NCBI GenBank assembly: GCA_964611195.1
Contig: CAZSXA010000005.1
Location: 1-31,023 of the forward strand
From: JADLGL01 sp964611195
GTDB lineage: Bacteria > Pseudomonadota > Alphaproteobacteria > Rhizobiales > Kaistiaceae
Direction: 5' to 3'
DNA: 31,023 nt
Under the pieces are notes generated by a model. That model worked only from the letters and a program-made list of their open reading frames with translations, did no database searches and was not told where the DNA came from. A program made the position numbers and the translations under genes. Numbering within the stretch: position 1 is the first letter of the stretch; the number at the start of each line of letters is the position of its first letter. This document shows positions 7,678-14,252 of this stretch, piece by piece.

Positions 7678-8754
7678 ATGCAAATGAAGAAAGCAGCTAG
7701 AGCGTTCGCGCGCCGGCGACAGACTTGGGGGGTGGGCCTGCTTGCCTCCACCGCGATCGTCTCGGCGGTCGCCTTGTCGACGTCGGCCCCGGCCCAGGAA
7801 GAAGGGGGCGCCGACTACCTCGTCTACGTCGCCAACGAGTACAATGCCGACATCTCGGTCATCGACCCGGATCTCGGCGAAGTCATCGCCACTATTCCGA
7901 TCTCCGGCCGCCCCGGTGACGTTCGTCCCCGCGGCATGGCGGTGAGCCCGGACGGTCACACGATCTATGTCTCGATCAGCGACTTCAACCCGGAGTTCGA
8001 AACGCCGGAAGACAAGATCGTCGGTATCGACGTTGAAACCAACGAGGTCGTTCTGGAACTTCGCGCAGGCGGCAACCCTGAGCGCGTCGCAATCTCTCCG
8101 GACGGCACGGAAGTCTGGGCCAGCCTTGAAGCGCTCGCCCGTGGCGCCGGCTACGATATCGCCACCGGGACAGAGATTGCCAACTTCGTCGTCGGCGTCG
8201 AAGCGGAAGGCGTCGCGGTAAGCCCGGACGGCCGATGGGTCTACGTCACGGCGGAGGCCACCCATACGACCACGGTCTGGGACCGCGAGAACATGGAGGT
8301 GGTCACCCATATCCTCGTCGGCAACCGCCCGCGCGTTGTCGAGTTTTCGCCTGACGGCGCCTATGCCTACGTCTCGGCCGAAATTGGCGGGACGATCTCG
8401 GTCATCGACACCTCGACCCATGCGGTCGTCGAGACGATCAATCTCGGCCTCGACTCGCGCCCGGTCGAGATCGCTGTCGATCCCAACGAGCCGCGCATCT
8501 TCGTCGCCGGCGGCGGCACGAGCGCGGTCTACGTCGTCAACGTCGAGACCTACGAGGTCGACACTGTCATCCGCGAGCAGATGGGTCGGCGTCCCTGGGG
8601 CATCACCATCACCGGCGACGGCAGCCTCGTCTATACGGCCAACGGCCTGTCGGACAGCATCTCGGTGATCGACACCGACTGCCTGTGCGTGATCGACAAT
8701 ATTCAGGGCGGCCGCGGCCCCCATTCGGCCCAGATTGGAGTGGTCCCCCAATGA
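7678..8754 (+). CDS. Secreted YVTN-type beta-propeller protein, PQQ catabolism associated
   Basis: A 358-residue protein with a signal peptide (to about residue 39, APAQ-EE) followed by seven-bladed propeller repeats: ISVIDPDLGEVIATIPI near 59, SPDGTEVW near 140, SPDGRWVYV near 182, SPDGAYAYVSAE near 224, ISVIDTSTHAVVETI near 240, and ISVIDTDCLCVID at the end. It fits the family of PQQ-dependent-catabolism beta-propeller proteins encoded with PedBC-type ABC genes; one such protein is part of the P. putida Ped transporter locus. It probably acts in the periplasm as a binding or scaffold partner; no enzymatic residues are evident. Cys335 and Cys337 form a CxC that could bind metal. The stop overlaps the next start in ATGA, so the two are coupled. 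The 205 bp upstream (7473-7677) show nothing recognisable. Confidence 0.88.
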   Translation: MQMKKAARAFARRRQTWGVGLLASTAIVSAVALSTSAPAQEEGGADYLVYVANEYNADISVIDPDLGEVIATIPISGRPGDVRPRGMAVSPDGHTIYVSISDFNPEFETPEDKIVGIDVETNEVVLELRAGGNPERVAISPDGTEVWASLEALARGAGYDIATGTEIANFVVGVEAEGVAVSPDGRWVYVTAEATHTTTVWDRENMEVVTHILVGNRPRVVEFSPDGAYAYVSAEIGGTISVIDTSTHAVVETINLGLDSRPVEIAVDPNEPRIFVAGGGTSAVYVVNVETYEVDTVIREQMGRRPWGITITGDGSLVYTANGLSDSISVIDTDCLCVIDNIQGGRGPHSAQIGVVPQ

Positions 8755-10001
8755 TCAAGAGCAGACTGCGTTCATCAGTTGCCCTCGGGGCACTTGCTGT
8801 TGGTCTGACGGCTGCCGCGCCGCAGGTCATCGCTCAGCAGAGCGACTACACCTACCAGCCGTTCTTCGACTGGACGGTGGATCAGAGCCGCGCGATCGGA
8901 CTCGAACTCGCCGCACAGAGGCTGCGGATCGTCATGGCGCTCGAGCCGCCCTACGACGACGAGTTCGCCGAGGTCGTCGAGAACCTTACCGGGCCGGACT
9001 GGCAACGCTTTGCCGGCACGCTCGCCGAGGCGGACGAGGAGTTCGCCGAGGAACTCCACGAGATTCTCGACGAGATCGCCGAGGGCATCGAGGACGGTGA
9101 GGACGTCGAGGATCTCGTACCGCAGGCGCTGGAGATGCTCGCCCAGGCCTACGATATGGTGATCCCGGCCGATCTCCAGAACGACACCGCCTTCCAGGGC
9201 GGTGTCATGGCCCAGCTTCTGCTGGGCGAAGGCGGCGTCGCCGAAGGCCTTGAAGAGGCCTTCGAGGAGGAGTGGGAGTACGCCAATGGCTGGGCGGCGA
9301 CCCAGCGCATCAAGGTGTTGTGGTCGGGCATCTCGGACATGGCTGGCGAACAGATGCAGGCCGATGTCGAGGAAGCCATCGCGGCGTTTGACGCGATTTA
9401 TCCTTCGCCCGAGCCTCCGAACTCCTTCGCCGGAACCGATCCCGAGGAGGCCGAGACGCCGGCCCAGCGGATGGTCGGCTTCCTGGAGACCGTGGTCGAT
9501 GCGCAGCTTTATTCGGGCCGCAACCAGGCTGTCCTCATCGCCCACCTTGAGGAACTTGCCGTCACCGGATGCGACCATTATGAAGCTGGCGAAGACGAAC
9601 TCGGCCGGGAAGTGATGTATGCCGTGTTCGACCACTACGCCGGCGAAACAACCGGACTGGGCGACTTGATCGGCCTGTTCGCGCCCGAGGTGAACGAAGA
9701 AGCCCAGGAGGCCTTCGAGAGCCTGGTCATCGTTGAGGACGACGACGACGACGATGATGACGACGATGGCGACGATGACGATGATGACGCCATGGGCGAT
9801 GACGACGACGCCATGGACGACGATGACGACGACGCCATGGACGACGACGATGATGCCGAGGAAGCCGGCGACGATGACGACGGCGAGGGCGACGATGACG
9901 ACGATGACGACGACGAGGGCGAGGCCGCTATGGGCGGCACCGAGGCCTGTGAGGCACTGGTAGAAGCTCTTGGCGAAGGCAGAGCCGTCCTCGGAGGTTA
10001 G
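8751..10001 (+). CDS. Secreted acidic protein with poly-Asp C-terminal region, candidate metal binder
   Basis: I do not recognise this 416-residue protein. A signal peptide ends near residue 29 (VIAQQ). Residues 30-328 look mainly helical and acidic (DEEFAEELHEILDEIAEGIE), with one Cys at 274. Residues 330-388 hold 43 Asp in seven runs of 4 to 10 separated by G, AM, AMG or GEG; a short tail with Cys400 follows. The N-terminal part starts WTVDQSRAIGLELAAQRLRI after the signal and has no EF-hand or PepSY pattern. ATG 8751 overlaps the propeller gene stop, and the ATPase gene starts inside this gene's end, so it is embedded in the ABC operon. Carboxylate clusters of this kind bind Ca2+ or trivalent lanthanides in general; a lanthanide-buffering role beside a lanthanide-type dehydrogenase is inference. 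The gene is certain, the function is not. Confidence 0.85.
   Translation: MIKSRLRSSVALGALAVGLTAAAPQVIAQQSDYTYQPFFDWTVDQSRAIGLELAAQRLRIVMALEPPYDDEFAEVVENLTGPDWQRFAGTLAEADEEFAEELHEILDEIAEGIEDGEDVEDLVPQALEMLAQAYDMVIPADLQNDTAFQGGVMAQLLLGEGGVAEGLEEAFEEEWEYANGWAATQRIKVLWSGISDMAGEQMQADVEEAIAAFDAIYPSPEPPNSFAGTDPEEAETPAQRMVGFLETVVDAQLYSGRNQAVLIAHLEELAVTGCDHYEAGEDELGREVMYAVFDHYAGETTGLGDLIGLFAPEVNEEAQEAFESLVIVEDDDDDDDDDDGDDDDDDAMGDDDDAMDDDDDDAMDDDDDAEEAGDDDDGEGDDDDDDDDEGEAAMGGTEACEALVEALGEGRAVLGG
9738..9914 (+). repeat. Asp-codon-rich tract (59 codons, 43 Asp)
   Basis: The tract encodes Asp runs of 10, 6, 4, 6, 5, 4 and 8. Codons are mixed (30 GAC, 13 GAT) with no fixed period, so it is not a fresh slippage repeat of a single triplet. 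The GCCATG spacer (Ala-Met) recurs three times at 6 to 8 codon spacing. Confidence 0.9.
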
Positions 10002-10827
10002 CGCCTCGACATCGCCGGGTTCGCGCCCGGCCATTGAGGCCAAGAATATCGGCCGCCGCTACGGAGACGTAGCGGCGGTCGATGATTTTTCCTTTGGCGT
10101 CGCGCCGGGCGAGTTCTTCGCGCTGCTCGGCCCCAACGGTGCCGGGAAGTCAACTCTCCTCCACATGCTGACGACGATCATCCCGCCGACATCGGGCACC
10201 GGTTCGGTTATGGGGTTCGACATCGTCAAGGAGTCGAGCGAGGTTCGCTGGACCCTTGGCATGGTGTTTCAGGACCCGGCCGTCGACGATCGGCTGACGG
10301 CACGCGAGAACCTGCACATCCACGCTGTTCTCTATGGCATTCCGCGAAAGCAACGGAGCGAAGCCATCGACCGCGCGATCGAATGGGCATCGCTGACCGA
10401 AACCGGCAAGCGCCGTGTTGCCACGTTCTCCGGTGGCATGAAGCGGCGGCTTGAGCTGGCGCGCGCGCTGATGCATGGACCGCGGGTTCTGTTTCTCGAT
10501 GAGCCGACGATCGGGCTCGACCCTCAAGGCCGCCGCAACCTTTGGGAACGCATTTCGACCCTTCGAAGCGAAGGCATGACCGTGTTCATGACAACGCACA
10601 ACTTGCCCGAAGCGGAGGCCTGCGATCGCGTCGGCATCATGGACCGCGGCAAGCTGGTCGAGGTCGGGCCGCCCCATGAACTGATCGAGAAGCATGGTGG
10701 GAGCGAGAACGCGAATCTGGAGGATGTGTTCATCAACCTCACGGGCCGGCAGTTGCGCGATGAAGTCGCGACCGCTCGCGATCGGCTTGTCAGCTTCGGC
10801 AAGAAGGGCGGAGAGCACACGCGATGA
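9970..10827 (+). CDS. ABC transporter ATPase, PQQ alcohol dehydrogenase system (PedB-type)
   Basis: A 285-residue ATPase of the ABC-2 (CcmA/NodI-like) class. Motifs: Walker A GPNGAGKST (54-62), Q-loop Gln101, signature FSGGMKRR (153-160), Walker B VLFLDEP (173-179), switch His210 in TTHNLPEAEACD. It powers the permease encoded next, whose start overlaps its stop by ATGA. In P. putida the similar PedA1A2BC set is required for growth with low lanthanum; family annotations call it a PQQ-dependent alcohol dehydrogenase ABC system. The start is uncertain: TTG 9970 lies inside the preceding gene (32-bp overlap), and no ATG or GTG with a Shine-Dalgarno occurs before the conserved AIEAKNIGRRYG segment. 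ATT 10033 is a less likely alternative. Confidence 0.9.
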   Translation: MAKAEPSSEVSASTSPGSRPAIEAKNIGRRYGDVAAVDDFSFGVAPGEFFALLGPNGAGKSTLLHMLTTIIPPTSGTGSVMGFDIVKESSEVRWTLGMVFQDPAVDDRLTARENLHIHAVLYGIPRKQRSEAIDRAIEWASLTETGKRRVATFSGGMKRRLELARALMHGPRVLFLDEPTIGLDPQGRRNLWERISTLRSEGMTVFMTTHNLPEAEACDRVGIMDRGKLVEVGPPHELIEKHGGSENANLEDVFINLTGRQLRDEVATARDRLVSFGKKGGEHTR

Positions 10828-11822
10828 CCGATGACGTGATCGGCCGCGCACCGTCCTCGGCGCCGGTGACCATCCACCGCGCCCGCGGCGCAATCGTGCC
10901 GTCGGTCGTTTTCGTGATGTGGCGGCGCGAACTCCTGCGCTTCGCGCGCGACCGTTCGCAGATATTCGGTGCCCTGTCGCGGACGATACTCTGGCTCATC
11001 ATCCTCGGCTACGGCCTCGGCGTCGCCTTGCGGGAGGTCGAGGGCTACCCCTACGCGGTCTATGTGCTGCCGGGCGTCATCGTCCTCAATGTTCTCTATG
11101 CCTCTCTGCAATCGGCGATATCCCTTGTCTGGGACAAGAATGTCGGCCTCCTGCGCGAGGTCCTGGTGTCACCGGCGCCGGTCCTGTCGGTGACCCTTGG
11201 AAAGCTCTTCGGTGGCGCCACCGTCGCCGTGATCCAAGGCTCGATCCCACTGCTCTTCCTGCCGATTGTCACCACGGACGTCGAATACAGGGACGTGGGC
11301 TTTGGCGAGCAGGTCGGCGACTGGCTCGAGGGATTCGGCGAGGCATTGGCCGACATCGCCGTCATCGATATTTTCGCCGCCTGGGGCGTGATGTTCCTTC
11401 TCGGCGTGACCATGACGTCGCTCGGCGTCTTCATTGCCTCCAGGATGCGCACCTTCGAGGGCTTCGGCGCGATCTCGAACGGCGTCATCCAGCCGCTCTA
11501 CTTCCTGTCCGGGTCGATCTTCCCGCTTCGTGGCGCGGTCGGCGGCACCGGCTTCAGCCAGATCCCGGCCGAACTCCGAGTGGAACTTAGGCGCGTCGGC
11601 GTGCGGGTGGCGTCGGGAATGTGGTTCGTGACGCTGCCCTGGTGGCTGCAGGCCCTCGTCTTCGCCAACCCGGTATCCTACGTCCTCGACCTCCTGCGGT
11701 ACATCCTGCTCGATTTCGAGCAGTTGCCGCTGTGGGCAGATTACACGGTCACCTTCACCCTGCCGCTGCTGGCCGTGGTGGTTGCGGCCTTCGCAATGCG
11801 ACGCATGCTGCGGCCGCGCTGA
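10824..11822 (+). CDS. ABC-2 type permease, PQQ alcohol dehydrogenase system (PedC-type)
   Basis: A 332-residue inner-membrane protein of the ABC-2 family, which usually works in export. About six hydrophobic segments are seen, beginning near LSRTILWLIILGYGLGVAL and ending with LPLLAVVVAAFAMRRML. Internal landmarks are YAVYVLPGVIVLNVLYASLQ and GAISNGVIQPLYFLSGSIFP, the latter being the conserved ABC-2 stretch. Two hydrophilic inserts are odd: an acidic one around residues 150-180 (YRDVGFGEQVGDWLEGFGE) and another before the last helices (AELRVELRRVGVR). Both probably face the periplasm and could dock the secreted partners. The four-base overlap with the ATPase gene shows coupling. It is the last gene of the plus-strand set and converges on the gene at 11877. 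Confidence 0.9.
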   Translation: MTDDVIGRAPSSAPVTIHRARGAIVPSVVFVMWRRELLRFARDRSQIFGALSRTILWLIILGYGLGVALREVEGYPYAVYVLPGVIVLNVLYASLQSAISLVWDKNVGLLREVLVSPAPVLSVTLGKLFGGATVAVIQGSIPLLFLPIVTTDVEYRDVGFGEQVGDWLEGFGEALADIAVIDIFAAWGVMFLLGVTMTSLGVFIASRMRTFEGFGAISNGVIQPLYFLSGSIFPLRGAVGGTGFSQIPAELRVELRRVGVRVASGMWFVTLPWWLQALVFANPVSYVLDLLRYILLDFEQLPLWADYTVTFTLPLLAVVVAAFAMRRMLRPR

Positions 11823-11842
11823 CGAGACGGCATGATTGGCCG

Positions 11843-11870
11843 GGTCCGGGCAGACGGTGCCGCCCGGACC
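11843..11870. terminator. Hairpin between convergent genes, possible bidirectional terminator
   Basis: GGTCCGGGC (11843-11851) and GCCCGGACC (11862-11870) form a perfect 9-bp stem with a 10-base loop in the 54-bp space between two convergent stop codons. No clear T-run is seen on either side, so efficiency is uncertain. Confidence 0.55.
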
Positions 11871-11876
11871 GTCAGC

Positions 11877-13199
11877 CTAGAGGCTGCAGGTCGTATCGTC
11901 CGGTCCGTCGCCGAACAGATCGAGGCGGGCCCCCGGATCAAGGTCGCCGTCCGCCGATGGCAACGTCTCCTCGTACTCGGCGATGCCGATTCTGGTGCCG
12001 AGGCGTGAGGGAACCCATTCGGCTTCCTGGTCGACCTCGACGACGTAGAGCGGCTGGCGCAGCTGATGATCCCACGGACGGAACGACGTGCCGGGCCCTT
12101 TGAGGACGTCGAACACGGCCTCCGGGCTTTCCAGATAGGAAATGATCGCGTCCGGCTCGGTGCTCCCCGCCGCGACGGCGGCCTCGAAATACATCTTCAC
12201 CGCGCTGTACGAGGTCCAGCCGGTCGGATCGACGACTTCGCTGAAACGCGACGTGTAGCGTTCGTTGAAGGCATCGGCCCCGTGTTCGGTGAGAGTTGTC
12301 TCCCAGAGCTGGATACGATGATCCGGATTGGTGTTCGGCGTGCTGAGTCGGAGCGCAGCGAGATAGTCGCGCGTCTGGGCGATGGCGGTCGGGAAGGGGA
12401 CGGCGAGCACGTCGAGTTGTCCCGTCTCCATCTGGGCGAGGAACGCGATCTGGTCCACGGCGCTGCGCAGGACCAGAACCGTGTCGGCCCCGGCCCGGGC
12501 AGCCTGATCCATCTCTTCGAAGTAGAACGGCTGCTCGACAATCGCGCCCGCCGCGCCGACCACTTCGCCGCCTTCGCCGTGGCGGGCAACCGAGGTCAGC
12601 ACGCGGCGCTGCATGGCGCGTCCCCGCTCGTTGTCCTCATGCAGCACAAACCAGCGGCGTGACCCCTGGCTGGCCGACCAGGCGACCATCGCGTCGAGAT
12701 ACATCGCGTCGCTGGCTTCGACGTGGAAGATGTGCCGGTCGCACATCGTCTCGCGCAGAACACCGCTCGACGTGCCGCAATTGAAGAAGGGAATGCCGGC
12801 CGCAATGGCGACGCCGGCAATGGCTTCGAACTGGCCGGGGCCGACGCCGCCGACAAGCGCGTCGACTTCCTCCGCCTCGACCAGACGCTCGCAGGCACGA
12901 ATCGCGGCTTCGGCGCTCGGAGCATTCGACTGCAGTACGACGAGATCGATGCCTTGCTGCGCGGCGACGTCCCCGATTCTCTCGTTCGCCATCAACGATC
13001 CGTAGCGGCCGCCGGTCCCGATGAAGTCGGTGAGGCCGGTACGGACGCGGGTGAGGCCGCTTCGCGCCGGGAACACTGCACCGATTCTGATGCGGTCGAC
13101 AGACGACGACTGGGCGATCGACGGCATCGGCAGAACCGAGGTCGTCGCGGCCGCCCCGCCGAGTGCGAGGAGTTGGCGGCGGTTGGGTTGCCAGCTCAT
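11877..13199 (-). CDS. Second type I periplasmic binding protein, PQQ system
   Basis: A 440-residue binding protein of the Peripl_BP_6 fold and a paralogue of the gene at 6165: shared FHVEAS, MYLDAMVAW, AVFDVLKG and FRPWDHQLRQPLYVV. The N-terminus NRRQLLALGG plus a hydrophobic stretch ending SIAQ looks like a twin-arginine (Tat) signal, unlike the Sec-type signal of its paralogue. The opening IRIGAVFPARSG and LVGGVGPGQFEAIAGVA segments are the usual first-lobe and ligand-loop regions of urea/amide/amino-acid binders. Cys in RETMCDR and a C-terminal CSL match the Cys pair in the paralogue. ATG 13199 overlaps the stop of the MxaJ-like gene (ATGA). It could serve the same ABC-2 transporter or act as a sensor; its ligand is unknown. 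Confidence 0.87.
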   Translation of the reverse strand: MSWQPNRRQLLALGGAAATTSVLPMPSIAQSSSVDRIRIGAVFPARSGLTRVRTGLTDFIGTGGRYGSLMANERIGDVAAQQGIDLVVLQSNAPSAEAAIRACERLVEAEEVDALVGGVGPGQFEAIAGVAIAAGIPFFNCGTSSGVLRETMCDRHIFHVEASDAMYLDAMVAWSASQGSRRWFVLHEDNERGRAMQRRVLTSVARHGEGGEVVGAAGAIVEQPFYFEEMDQAARAGADTVLVLRSAVDQIAFLAQMETGQLDVLAVPFPTAIAQTRDYLAALRLSTPNTNPDHRIQLWETTLTEHGADAFNERYTSRFSEVVDPTGWTSYSAVKMYFEAAVAAGSTEPDAIISYLESPEAVFDVLKGPGTSFRPWDHQLRQPLYVVEVDQEAEWVPSRLGTRIGIAEYEETLPSADGDLDPGARLDLFGDGPDDTTCSL

Positions 13200-14059
13200 T
13201 GGGTGGTCTCCTCAAGGGTCAATGTCGGCTTGGGCAGCGGCATGGTCGGGATGCCATAGGAGTCGATGACGGCCTGGATCTCGTCCCAGCGCCGCACGAG
13301 GGCAATGTCGAGAAGGTCACGTAGCGACTCGTCGCCAAGCCGTGTGCCGATTCCGATGTTGAGATAGAGCGGGATGAATGGCGGCTCGAAGGGCGGCACG
13401 GGCTGGACCACCAGTTCGACGTCCTGCTGGTCGGCATAGTAGCCGGCGGCCGGGCCCCACACGATGGCGACATCGAGCTCGCCCTGCGCCACGGCCTCGA
13501 TCGCAGGCTCGAGCGGATCTTCGGAGTCGCCTCCCAGGAACCCGAACTCGGCATCGATGTTCTGACCCAGACCGCGCACCATCAGGGCGCGGTGGGCAGG
13601 GCCCTCGGCCGGCTGAATGCCGATGGAAAGCTCGGCAAGGATCGCGTCGTCGAACGTCCGGATGTCGTAGTCCTCGTCGGCGCGATACACGAACACGAAC
13701 GGCGCTCGGTAGTAGGACAGCGTCCCCAGAATCCCCGCCTGATTGCCGGCAGTGCTCATGATGAGATCGCAATAGCCGGTCCGAAGCCGTTCGGATGTCA
13801 TCGCCGCGATCTGCGGATACCACTCGTAGGTCAGCGTCGCATCGAGGTCGTCGGCGATGATCTCGGCAATGCGGTTCTCGAAACCGGACTCCTCCCGGTG
13901 CGAGAAGGGCAGGGAATTGGGATCGGCGCAAACGCGCAGTTCCCATGCCTGGGCCGACGTCGACGCGACCATCGTCGTCAGCGCGGCGGCGGCGATCGCC
14001 GTCGCCCCCAGGAGCGACGCCCCCCCAAAGCCTCTTCGAGTTGCGCGTGGATAGGTCAT
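13196..14059 (-). CDS. MxaJ/XoxJ-like quinoprotein-dehydrogenase-associated periplasmic binding protein
   Basis: A 287-residue protein of the SBP_bac_3 (type II) fold. After a long signal with an ATRRGFGG start (Tat-like) ending STSAQA, the mature part begins LRVCADPNSLPFSHREE and continues GFENRIAEIIADDL and YCDLIMS, the pattern of XoxJ/MxaJ and of quinoprotein-dehydrogenase-associated binding proteins. In methylotrophs these partners are encoded next to MxaF or XoxF and are thought to help activate or mature the dehydrogenase; small-molecule transport is not proven. Gene order here is dehydrogenase, terminator, this gene, then the second type I binding protein. GAGG lies very close to ATG 14059, but no earlier in-frame start exists. 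Confidence 0.88.
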   Translation of the reverse strand: MTYPRATRRGFGGASLLGATAIAAAALTTMVASTSAQAWELRVCADPNSLPFSHREESGFENRIAEIIADDLDATLTYEWYPQIAAMTSERLRTGYCDLIMSTAGNQAGILGTLSYYRAPFVFVYRADEDYDIRTFDDAILAELSIGIQPAEGPAHRALMVRGLGQNIDAEFGFLGGDSEDPLEPAIEAVAQGELDVAIVWGPAAGYYADQQDVELVVQPVPPFEPPFIPLYLNIGIGTRLGDESLRDLLDIALVRRWDEIQAVIDSYGIPTMPLPKPTLTLEETTQ

Positions 14060-14199
14060 TTCCTCACTCGATCGTTCTGTTGATGTCTAACGACTTATCT
14101 AGCGCGCCGAGCGAAGGAATTCTTCCCGAATGCGGGCGCTGGGAGCGGCGGATCAACGCATCGTGACGGTGTCCCGAAGGCCACGATGAGACCGCGCCG

Positions 14200-14233
14200 A
14201 AAAAGAAAAGGCCCCGGCGCGAACGCCGGGGCC
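14200..14233 (-). terminator. Rho-independent terminator of the PQQ dehydrogenase gene
   Basis: A perfect 10-bp stem (14210-14219 with 14224-14233, GGCCCCGGCG arm, loop of four) is followed on the minus strand by TTTTCTTTTT (14209 to 14200). It begins 19 bp after the dehydrogenase stop and should set dehydrogenase mRNA apart from the downstream MxaJ-like gene. Confidence 0.9.
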
Positions 14234-14252
14234 AGGATCGAAAGGTCGGACC

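Noticed and set aside
9738..9914. Asp tract as a simple microsatellite or sequencing artefact
   Set aside because: Codons are irregularly mixed GAC and GAT with Ala-Met spacers, and the frame stays open to a natural stop that overlaps the next gene in an operon-like way.
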